From NCBI GenBank assembly GCA_023055355.1, contig JALJCS010000028.1:3162418-3226417 (forward strand): a stretch of DNA of 64,000 bases, in the 5' to 3' direction. The translations under genes and the position numbers were made by a program. Below the pieces are notes generated by a model, which saw only the letters and a list, made by a program, of their open reading frames with translations, made no database searches and was not told the origin of the DNA. This document shows, in pieces, positions 21,501 through 33,500 of this stretch (position 1 is the stretch's first letter; each line of letters starts with the position of its first letter). This DNA is from Agelaius tricolor. Lineage: Eukaryota > Chordata > Aves > Passeriformes > Icteridae.

Positions 21501-24500
21501 TGTGGGACTGTGGGGACTGGGTGGGTTCAGTGGAGTTGTGGGAACTGGAGTGGGTTCAGTGGGAGCTGAGGGACTGGGAAGTGCTTCAGGAGGCGCTGGG
21601 AGGGCGCTCAGGGGGGAACCGTGGGAGCGGATCCATGGGGAGCCAGCGGAGCCCCTGGAGCCCGGCGGGATCCCGGTACCTGCGTGCGGAGCTGCTCCGC
21701 TCGCTCCCGCGCCTCCCGCGCCTCCGCGTCCCGCTCGGCCAGAGCCCGCCGGGCCCGGCCCAGCTCCGCCTCCAGCGCCCGCCGCTGCAGCTCCAGCCGG
21801 GCGCTGCGGCTCTCGCACAGCTCCAGCCTCTGCCGGGCCTCCTCCAGCTCGCCCAGCTTCTCCTGGAGCCGCCGGAATGAGGGCGTGGAGCCGGGATGTG
21901 CCGGGCACGCCGCCGTGCCCACCCGGGCTGCCTGACACTCCCCACGGGGCTGCCCGGCATTCCCACCGGGATTATCCCACATTCCCACATGGATTATCCC
22001 ACATTCCCACATGGATTATCCCACATTCCTGCCTGGATTATCCAGCATTCCCTCCTGGACTGCCCCAGCATTCCCGCCTGGACTGCTCGGTATTCCCACC
22101 TGGATTATCCCACATTCCCACCTGGACTGCCCCCCAATTTCCAGCTGGACTCCCCCATCCCCACCCAACTCTCCCGTTCCTCCCTGGACCCCATTCCCCC
22201 CTGACCCCATTACCCCCGGCCCCGTTCCCCCCGGCCCCATTCCCACCCGACTCCCTCGTTCCCCCCTGACCCCCCAGCTCCCCTGGCCCCGCTCCCCCAT
22301 TCCCAGCCCCGTTCCCGTCCCCATCCCCGTTCCCGTTCCTGTTCCTGTTCCCGTCCCCGTTCCCGTTCCCATCCCCGTTCCTGTCCCCGTTCCCTTTCCC
22401 GTTCCCAGCCCCATTCCCTTTCCCGTTCCCGTTCCCGTCCCCGTTCCCATCCCCATCCCCATCCCCATCCCCATCCCCATCCCCATCCCTGTCCCCATTC
22501 CCATCCCCATTCCCATCCCCGTTCCCGTTCCCGTTCCCTTTCCCATTCCCGTTCCCTTTCCCGTTCCCGTCCCCATCCATGTCCCCATTCCCCTCCCCAT
22601 TCCCGTCCCCGTTCCCATCCCCATCCCCATCCCCATCCCCATCCCCACCCCATCCCCATCCCTGTCCCCATCCCTGTCCCCGTTCCCGTCCCCATCCCCA
22701 TTCCCGTTCCCGTCCCTGTCCCCGTTCCCGTTCCCGTCCCCGTTCCCGTTCCCGTTCCCGTTCCCGTTCCCGTCCCCGTCCCCGTTCCCGTTCCCGTCCC
22801 CGTCCCCGTTCCCATCCCCATCCCCATCCCCATCCCCATTCCCGTTCCCGTTCCCATTCCCGTCCCCGTTCCCGTCCCCGTTCCCGTTCCCGTCCCCGTT
22901 CCCGTTACCTGTCCCGCCCGCCGCTCCCTCTCTGCCGCTCTCATCCCGCTCTCCAGGGCGCTCAGGCGCTCCCGCAGCCCCCGGCATTCCCGCTGCGAGC
23001 GCCGCAGGGTCTCATCCTGCAGCAGCAGCGACGCGCGGGCCCCGCTCAGCTCCCGCCGCCCTGCGGGGTTTGGGGGGTGCAGAGGGGTTTTATTGGGGTT
23101 TATGGGGATGGAAGGGGGTTTTACTGGGGTTTGTGGGGTGTTACTGGGGTTTGCGGGGGTGCAAAGGGGTTTTAATGGGGTTTGTAGGGGTGCAGAGGGG
23201 TTTTAATGGGGTTTTGCTGGGGTGCAGAGGGGTTTTATTGGGGTTTATGGGGATGGAAGGGGGTTTTACTGGGGTTTGTGGGGTGTTACTGGGGTTTGTG
23301 GGGGTGCAGTGGGGTTTTATTGCGGTTTATGGGGATGGAAGGCAGATTTTACTGGGGTTTGTGGGGGTGCAAGGAGGTTTTAATGGTGCTTGTAGGGGTG
23401 CAGTGGGTTTTTACTGGGGTTTATGGGGATGGAAGGGGATTTTAATGGGGTTTGTGGGGCTGCAAGGGGGTTTTACTGGGGTTTGTGGTTTGTGGGGGTG
23501 AAAAGGGGTTTTAATGGGATTTGTGGGGGTGCACTGGGGCATTACTGGAGTTTTACTGGGGTCTGTGGGGGTGCAAGGGGGTCTTAATGGGGTTTGTGGG
23601 GATGGAAGGCGGAATTTAATGGGGTTTGTGGAGGTGCAGTGTGGTTTTACTGGGGTTTTACTGAGGTTTGTGGGGCTGCACTGGGGTTTTACTGGGGTTT
23701 GTGGGGGTGCAAGGGAGTTTTCATGGGGTTTATGGAGATTGAAGGGGGTTTTACTGGGGTTTGTGGGGGTGCAGAGGGGCTTTATTGGGATTTTTGGGGG
23801 TGCAGAGAGGTTTTACTGGGGTTTGTGGGGGTGCAGAGAGGTTTTATTGGGATTTGTGGGGGTGCAAGGGAGTTTTGACGGGGTTTATGGGGAATGCAGA
23901 GAGGTTTTACTGGGGTTTGCAAGGGAGCACTGGGGTTTTACTGGGGTTTATGGGGGTGCAGAGGGGTTTTATCGGGGTTTGTGGGGATTGAAGGGGGTTT
24001 TACTGGGGTTTGTGGGGTGCAGTGTGGTTTTACTGGGGATTATGGTGTTGCAATGGGGTTTTACTGGGGTTTATTTGGTTTATGGGATTCACAGGGGAGT
24101 TTATCAGAGTTTATGGGGGATGTTGGGGGTTTACTGGGGCTTATTGGGGTTCATGGGGGATGCAGGAGGGTTTTATTGGGGTTTATGGGAATTGCAGAGG
24201 GACTTATGGGGTATGCTGGGGGTTACTGGGATTTATGGGGGCGTTACTGGAATTTTTGGGGGTGCAGAGCGGTTTATTTGGGTTAATGGGGGATGCAGGG
24301 GGGTTACTGGGATTGATGGGTCTTTACTGGGATTTAGAGGGTGCAGAGGGGTTTTACTGGGGTTTAGGGGGGTTTACTGGGGTTTAAAGGGACACTGCAG
24401 GAGGTGGCTGGGGTTTACTGGGATTTAAGGGGGGATGCACTGGGATTTAAGGGGGATGCACAAGGATTTGACCAATTTTCCTGGGTTTCCAGGGGATTCA

Positions 24501-27500
24501 CCGGGGAGTTTCCCAGTTCTGCTGAGGTTTATGGGGAATGCAAAGGGGTTTTACCCATTTTATTGGGATTTACAGAATTTTCACAGGGGGTTCCCAGTTT
24601 TACTGGGAATTACAGGGGAGGCATGGGAGGTTCCCAGTTTTACTGGGGTTTCTGAGAGATTCAGGGGGGGTTTACCCACTTTATTGGGATTTATGGCATT
24701 TGCTCAGGGCATTTCCCAGTTTTCTTGGGGTGGTCGTGGGATGCAGGGAGGTGTTACCAGTTTTATTGGGGCTTTATTGGGGTTTTATTGGAATTTATGG
24801 GGGACAGACTGGGAGGGGTTACTGGGTTCACTGGGATTTAAGAGGGACACACAGGGATTTTAACCCTTTGTTGGCATTTATGGAGACTGCACAGGGAGCT
24901 CACCAGTTTTACTGCAGTTTATGGGGAATTTTTTAATGGGTTATTTTTTTTTATTACTATTTTTTAATGTTTTGGATCTTTAATTTAATTTTATTGGGAT
25001 TTCTGCAGTTTGCACAAGGTTTTTTTCAGCTGTTTCATAGGGGTTTACAGGAAATACACAGGGGATTTACCAGTTTTACTGGGATTTACGTGGGGTGCAG
25101 ACAGGTTCTGCCCCACTTTATTGGGATTTATGGAGTTTGCACAGGGGGTTTTACCAATTTTACTGGGTTTTGTGGAGTTTACCAGTTTAACTGGTATTTA
25201 CATGGGATCCATAGGGGAGTTTAGCAGTTCCAGTGGGGTTTATGGGCATCCATGAGGGTTTTACCAGTTCCACTGGGATGTGTGGGGGATGCAGAGGGGT
25301 TTTACAAGGGTAAAGGGTTTAAAACCCATTTTATTAGGGTTAGAAGGATATATGGAATTATTCACCACCTTGTACTGGTGTTTAAAGGACGCACAGAAGG
25401 GTTTTACTGGGCTTTACTGGGATTTATGAGCTTTCCCACCAGGGTTTTGGAGGAAATCCCGAGGAGCATCCTCCGCTCTGAGCTTCACCCCCCTCCCTGT
25501 GCCTCAGTTTCCCTCCGAGCTCCCGCTGGCCGTGGCGGCTCCAGCAGCCACCAGACCACCCCGAATCCCCAAAATCCCCATCACCTTGCTCGCTCTCGTC
25601 CAGCAGTTTCTGGAGCCGCTGCGCTCGGGCCCCGGCGCTGTCGCGCTCCGCCTCCGCCTCCGCCAGGCGCCGGCCCAGGCTGCCCAGCTGCCCCCGGAGC
25701 TCCTCCTGCCGGGAACGGGGGCTGGGATCGGGCCGGGAAGGGCCCTGCGGGGACAGCGGGGACGGCAGGGACAGGGACACGCACCCGCTCCCGCTGCGCG
25801 TCCTGCAGCTCCTGCAGGAATTCCCGCAGCGCCGCCCGCAGCGCCTCGGGATCGGCCTCGGGATCCGGGACGGAGCCGGGGCTGCCCGAACCCTCCGGGC
25901 CCCCGCCTGGGGGGACAAACAGGGGTGGCAGGGGGACACCAGGGAGCCTGGCAGGACGGGATGGAGCAGCGGGGGACACCAGGGAGGCAGGGGATGGAAA
26001 AATGTGGGGATGCAGGGGATGGAGTGAAGGGGACCCCGGGGTGCAGGGGGTGGAATAATGGAGTTTGGGGGGATCCAGGGATGCAGGGATGGAAAAACGG
26101 GGTTTGGGAGGATCCAGGGATGAAGGGAATGGAATAATGAGACTGGGAGACCCTTGGGATGCAGGGGATGGAGCAATGGGAGACCCCAGGGATGAAGGGG
26201 ATGGAATAATGGGGTTTGGGAGAATCCAGGGATGCAGGAGATTAAATAATGGGGTCTGGGGGAATCAAGGGACACAGGAGATGGAATAATGGGGTCCGGG
26301 AGATCCCTGGGAAGCAGGAGATAGAATAATGGGGTTTGAGTGGATCCAGGGATGGAACAATGGTGTTTGGAAGATCCCCGGGATGCAAGGGATGGAGCAA
26401 TGGGAGACCCCCGGGATTCAGGGATGGAATAATGGGGTTTGAGGGAATCCAGGGATGAAGGATGGAATAATGGGGTTTGAGAGATCCCCAGGATGCAGGG
26501 GGTGGAATAAGGGGTTTAGGAGACCCCCAGGATGCAGGGATGGAATAATGGGATTTGGGAAGATCCAGGGGTGCAGGAGATGGAATAACGGGGGTTGGGA
26601 GACCCCTGGGATGTAGGGATGGAGCAATGGGAGACCTCCAGGATGCAGGGATGGAATAATGGGGTTTGGGGGGATCCAGGGATGCAGGGATGAAATAACG
26701 GGGGTTGGGAGACCCCCAGCATGCAGGGGCCGGAGCACCGGTGTGTTGGAGACCCCCAGGGCTGGATCAAGGGCTGCCACTTCCCTTCCCCGAGGCCGCT
26801 CACCCTTGGCCCTGGCCACGGCCACCGTGCGGCGCAGGGTGGCCTGGAGGCCGCCCAGGCGGGACTCGGTGGCCCTGCGCTGCTCCTCGCCGCGGGCCAG
26901 CTCCGCCTCCAGCCCCTGCGCCCGGCCCTGCGCCGCGCTCAGCCGCAGCCCCAGCTCGGCCACCTCGGCCCGCGCCGCCTCCACCTTGAGCTGCAGGTTC
27001 CGAGCGTCCGCCAGCAGCTTCTTCTCATTGCCCCGCGCCTCCTCCAGGCTGCGGGACAGCTCCTGCTCCCGCCGCCGGAACTCCTGCTCCGCCACCGCCA
27101 GGCGCTGCTGCAGCTGCTGCAGCTGAGGGGGCGACAGCGGACAGGGGAAGGGTGGGTGGGAGGGATGGGAGCGGGGGATGGAGCAGTGGGGGACCCCAGA
27201 GAGGTGGGGGATGGAGCAATGGGAACACCCAGGGATGCAGGGGATGGAGCAATGGGAACACCCAGGGATGCAGGGGATGGAGCAGTGGGGTCACAGGGAA
27301 CACCCAGGGATGCAGGGGATGGAGCAATGGGACAATGGGAACACCCAGAGATGCAGGGGATGGAGCAATGGGGTCACAGAGAACACCAGGAATGCAGGAG
27401 ATGGAGCAATGGGGCAATTGGAACCCCAGGGATGCAGGGGATGGAGCAATGGGGCAATGAGAACTCCAGGGATGCAGGGGATGGAGCACTGGGGCAATGG

Positions 27501-30500
27501 GAACCACAGGAATGCAGGGGATGGAGCAATGGGAACCACAGGAATGCAGGGGATGGAGCAATGGGGTCACAGAGAACACCAGGGATGCAGGAGATGGAGC
27601 AATGGGGCAATGGAACCCCAGGGATGCAGGGGATGGAGCAATGGGAACACCCAGGAACACAGGATACCACAGTGATGGCAATGACTGGGGACAGCAGGCA
27701 CCAAGCTACGGCCTGAGGGGACAGGGACAGCTCCAGACCCACAGGACAGCCGGCTATGGGGGCACAGGGGCACTCTGGGATGTGGGACACCCACAGCGGG
27801 TTCTTGGGGACCTTTGGGGACGGCCTCACCTCCTTCCTGGCAGCCTCGGTGCCGGCCTCGCTCTCGGCCACTTTCTGCCTGAGCCCCGAGGCCTCGCGGC
27901 GGCTGCGCTGCTCCCGCTGCTCCTCCAGGGCCACCCGCGCCTGCAGCTCCCCCAGCTCCCGGCCCCGCCGGCTGTTCTCGCTGTCCAGCTCCTTCACCTG
28001 CCCGCGGGGGCACCAGCGGTTCGGGGACACGCCGAGGCTCAGGGCCACCCCGTGTCCCCGTGCTGCCCGTCCCTGACCTGGCGGCGCAGCTCCTGCAGCT
28101 CCCGGCGGCTCTCCAGGCGGGCGCGCTCCAGCCCCCGCAGCGCCGCCCGCAGCTCCGACACCTCCCGCTCGGCCGCCGCCCGCGCCGCCTCCAGCAGCGC
28201 CAGACGCTGCTCCTTGTCCTCCCCGGAGCGCTTCAGGCTGCGGGCAGCGGGGGCTGGCAGCGCCCGGGGGGGCAGCACGCCCCCGGCCCCAGCCGTGCCC
28301 CAGCTGTGCCCAGCACGGGTGTCCCCCCAGCCCCAAATTTCCATCATCTTGTCCTGAGCGTGCTCCCGACCTGGAGCACCGCCCATCCCAACCCGTGCAT
28401 CCCCTGAGCGTCCCAACACCGCCCCCATCCCAGGCATCGCCCTCCGGGGTGGGGATCACCCCTGTAACTCCAACTCCTGCCTTCCTTCATCCCGAGCATC
28501 TCCCAAGTCCTGTTTTCCCTCATCCCAAGCATCTCCCAAGTCCTGTTTTTCCCTCATCCTGAGCATCTCCCAACTCCTGCATCTCCCAATCTGTGCTTCC
28601 CCTCATCCTGAGCATCACCCAACTCCTGTTTTCCCCCATCCCAAGCATCTCCCACCTCCTGCATCTCCCAACTCCTGTTTTCCCTCATCCCAAGCATCTC
28701 CCAACTCCTGCATCTCCCAACTCCTGTTTTCCCCCATCCCAAGCATCTCCCACCTCCTGCATCTCCCAACTCCTGTTTTCCCTCATCCCAAGCATCTCCC
28801 AACTCCTGCATCTCCCAGCTTGGACATTCCCTTACCCCGAGCATCCCCCCAGCTCTGAGCATCCCCCCAGCCCCGAGTAGCCCCTCCAAGGCCCTGCACC
28901 CCCGGGTGAAGCAATCCCGCGTTCCCGACCTGATGCGCTCTCCCTCGGCGCGCCGCAGGGCCGCCCGCAGCTCCTCGTTGGAGCGCTGCAGCGCCTCCTT
29001 CTCGCGGGCCGCATCGCCCAGCGCCCGCCGCGCCTCCTGCGCCCGCCGCCGCTCGGTGTCGCGGCCCTCGCGGCTGTCCCGGGCCTCTCGCTGCGCCTCC
29101 AGCAGCTCCCGCCGCGCCGCCGCCCGCGCCTCGGCCCCCGCCCGCAGCTGCGCCCGCGCCTCCTCCGCCTGCCCGGAGAGGGAACTCCAGCGATTTGGGG
29201 GTTTCAGGGGGGCGGGAAGGGGTTTTTGGGGGGCGGTTCACCTCCCGCAGGGCGCTGTCCCGCTGCTTGGCCGCCGCTGCCGCTTGGTCCCGGAGCGTCC
29301 TCGCCTCCCGCTCGTGGCTCAGCGCCGCCTCCTCCGCCCGCGCCCGCAGCGAGCGCAGCTCCGCGGCCAAGGCCTGAGGGACACGGGGGCACCCTGAGAG
29401 CCCCCTCCCTCCTTCGGGGGTCCCGGGGGGCGGCGGGGTCCCGGAGAGAGGGGACAATGGGGATGGGGTACCGGAGACGGGGGGGTAATGGGGATGGGGC
29501 ACAGAGAGAGGAGGAACAGTGGGGTTGGGGTCCCGGAGAGAGGTGGGGGCAATGGGGAATGGGTCCCAGAAAGAGGCGGGGACAATGAGGATGGGGTCCT
29601 GGAATGAGGGAGGGCAATGGGGATGGGGTCCCAGAGACAGGGGAACAGTGGGGTTGGGGTCTCAGAGATAGGGGAACAGTGGGGATGGGGTCTCAGAGAT
29701 AGGGGGACAGTAGGGATGGATCCCAGGGGTTGGGGGCGGGCAATGGGGATGGATCCCAAAAAGAGAGGGTGACAATGAGGATGGGGTCCCAGAGAGAGGG
29801 GGGGCAATGGAATGGGTCCTGGAAAGGGGGGGACAGTGGGGATGGGGTTCCAGAGAGGGGGGGCAATGGGGATGGGATCCTGGAGAGAGGTGGGGGCAAT
29901 GGAGATGGGTCCCAAAAAGAGGGAGGGCAATGGAATAGGTCCTAGAAAAGGGGGGACAATGGGGATGGGGCCCCAGAGACAGGGGGACAGTGGGGATGGG
30001 GTCCCAGAAACAGGGGGCAGTAGGGGTGGTGCAGGGATGGGGTGAGGGGGTTCAGGTACCACAGCTGAGCCCCATTCCTGCAGGAGATGGGGGGTGAAGT
30101 TGGGGGGCTGCAAGAAAAGGGGGGGGGGGGTCTTGCAATGGTGGGGGTGAGGCTCAAGCTGGGGGGTGCAATGGGGGGGTACCCAGGAATGGGGGGATGC
30201 AATGAGGGGGGCACAGGGGATATTCAGACAGGAGGGGCTGCAGTGGGGGATGCCCAGGAATTGGGGGGTGACAAGGGGACATCCAGGCATGGGTGGCTGC
30301 AGGAGCAGGGGACACTTTGGCAATGGGGGTTGCAAAGAGGGGAGACACCTGGGCACAGGGGCTGGAAGTGGGGGCTCTGTGCCACCCTGGGGGGGTTCTG
30401 GGAGCCCCCCAAACCCACCTGCTCCTTCTCCTGGTGGCCCCTGACCTCTCGCCGCCGCTGCTCCAGCTCGGCCGTGGCCTCGTCCAGGCTCTGCTGGAGC

Positions 30501-33500
30501 CCTGCCAGTGTCCCTGCCAGGGCCACCCGCTCCTCCTCCTGAAGTGCCAGAGCCTGGGGACATCGGGGGTGGCACAGGGCTGGGGGACATCGGGGGTGGC
30601 ACAGGGACAGGGGGACATCAAGGCTGGGGAACATTGGGGGTGGCACAGGGCTGGGGGGACATGGAGCTGGCACAAGCACAGGGGGACATCAAGGCTGGGG
30701 GACAGGGGAGTGGCACAGGGCTGGGGGGACATCAGAGCTGGCACAGGGACATGGGGACATCAGGGCCACCACCTGCTGCTTCTCGCTCTGGCGCTGCTGC
30801 CGCGCTGCCGCCAGATCGGCCACCAGCTCCTCGTGCTCCTGCACCAGCCGGCCCCGCTCAGCCTCCAGCTCCTCCTGCCAGTCCCAAAATCACCAGTGAG
30901 CCCCAAAAATCACCAGTGGACCCCAAAAATCACCAGAAAACCACAAAAATCACCAGTGAACCCAAATAATCCCGCACCCTGAGCATTGTGCCCCACCAAT
31001 CGGTGGGAATGTCAGAAATCAAGGTTGCCCCCCAAAAATCACCACTGTGCCCTCAACAATCAGCATGTGCATCAAAAACCAGCTCTGAGCCCCAAAAATC
31101 TACATTTCACCCCAAAAATCACCACTGAGCCCCAAAACACATTTCACTCCAGAACCCAATAACCCACAGTGGTTATTTCACCCCAAAAATAATCACTGTG
31201 TCCTGAACAGTCAACACGTGCATCAAAAATCAGCTCTGCACCCCAAAAAGCTACATTTCAGCCCAAAACCCAACATTTCACCCCAATAACCAACATCGTT
31301 CCCCAACAATCACTCTTAAAACCCCCAAAATCACCATCACACCCAAAAAATCACCATCACACCCTAAAAGCCTCCACCACAGCACCCCAAAACCCCAGCG
31401 CCGTGCCCCAAATCCCTCCCGCAGCCCAAACCCTCGTCCCCCCCTGCCCCGTGCGCACCTTCTCACGCTGGAGCTGCTCCAGCTGCTCCTGGTGGGCGTC
31501 GCGGGCGCTCTGCAGCGCCGCTGTCACCGCGGCCGCCTCGGCCACCGCCACCGCCTGGCGCCGCTCCCGCAGCTCCTGCGCCCGCTCCCGCCGCGCCACG
31601 CCCAGCTCCGCTGGGGGACATGGGGACAGTGCGGTCACAGGGACAGCGGAGTCATGGGGACATCCCCAATCATGGGGACACTGGACCATGGGACACCCCT
31701 AAGTCATGGGGACATCCCCAGTCATGGGGACAACCCAGTGATGGGGACACCTCCAGTCATGGGCACATCTCAGTCATGAGGACACTGCAGAATGGAACAC
31801 CCCTAAGTCATTGGGACAACCCAGTGATGGGGACACCTACAGTGATGGGGACACCTACAGTGATGGGGACACTCCCAGTCATGGGGACACTCCCAGTCAT
31901 GGGGGCACTGCAGAATGGAACACCCCTAAGTCATGGGGACACTCCAGAGCTAATGGGGACCCACCACTCATTGGGGACAACCCCAGTCAGTGGGGACACC
32001 CTGTCATGAGGACACCCCCCCATCAGTGGGGACACCCCCATGTCGTGGAGACACCCCCTGTCAATGGGGAGAAGAGGATGGAGCCAAGGATGAGGATGGG
32101 GATGGACAGGGATGAGGATGGGGTGATGGATGGAGATGGACGGTGAAGATGGAGATGGACGAGGATGAAGATGTGTATAACAGATACTATGGATGGGTAT
32201 GGATGGTGAAGATGGGGATGGATGGGATGAGGATGAGGATGGGGATGGATGGGATGAGGATAAGGATGAAGATGGGGATGGATAGGATGAAGATGAAGAT
32301 GGGGATGGATGGGTGGGAGCTGGGCATGGCCAGGCCAATGGGACACACGGGTGGCCGGGACCCCTCACCCTCCAGCGCCTCCTTGGCCTGGGCCAGTGTC
32401 CGGCCTTGGGCCTCCAGCTGCTGATTGCGGGCCTGGAGCTGGGCCAGCTCCTGCTGCAGCTGGAACACGGCACTCTCCAGCCCCTCCTTCTCTGATCTGC
32501 GGGACACCAGGCACAGGGCTGGGCACGGGGCTGGGCACGGGGCTGGGCACGGGGCTGGACCCTCCCCGGCACCCCCTGAGCCCGGCCCCACCTGAGCCCG
32601 GCGGCCTCGCGGTGGCGGTGCCGCTCCTGGCGCTGGGCAGCCGCGAGCTGCACGGCCAGGCCCGCCCCGTCCTGGGCCAGCGCCGCCTGGGTCCGGCCCA
32701 GCCGCTCCTGCTCCGCCCGGAGCCGCTCCTGCTCCGCCCGCGCCCGCGCCAGCGCCTCGCCCGCCGCGCTCTGCTCCTGCACCGCCTGCGGCACACGGGG
32801 GACACCAGGGACAGCTCAGGGACCGCCAGTTATCGCACGCCCCCTCCCAGTTACCCTTGGCACCTTCCCCACCCCTCCCACTTACCCCAGACACTCTCCC
32901 CACCTCTCCCATTTACCCCTGACACCCTCCCAGTGGCCCAATGCCCCTTTCCCACCTCTCCCAGCTACCCTTGGCACCCTCCCCACCGCTCCCAGTTACC
33001 CTTGGCCCCTTCCCCACCGCTCCCAGTTGCCCCCGCGGTGCCCACCTGGCCCAGGCTGTGGCGCAGCCGCTCGTGGACCCCGCGCAGCTCCCGCAGCTCC
33101 TCCCGCAGCCCCCGCCCGTCGTCCCGGGGGTCTCCCCGTGGCCGCTCCAGGTCCCGCCGCTCGCTGCCGGGCCGGGGGCCGCTCTCCAGCCGTGTCCGCA
33201 GCAGCGCCAGCTCCCGGCACAGCTCCCGGCTGCGCAGCCGGCCCCGCTCCCGCTCCTGCTCCAGCCGCTCCAGCCGCCGGCCCAGCTCCGCCTTGTCCCG
33301 GGCCAGCCCGGCCGCCAGCTCGCTGGTCTTGGCCAGCGCGTCCCGCAGCCGCGACTCCTCCGCCTCCGCCGCCCGCCGGGCCTCCGCCAGCTCCCCGCAG
33401 CTGCCCTGCGCCTGCCAGCGGGCACCGGCTGGCACCGGGGGCACGGCGGGACGGGGGAATGGGGGCTTGGGGGGCACGGGGGGGGCACCTGGGGCTCGGG

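Noticed and set aside
22011..23501. 496-codon plus-strand frame rich in Pro, then Gly-Phe
   Set aside because: Translation of the hexamer array and of the G/T-rich minisatellite, antisense to a CROCC exon.
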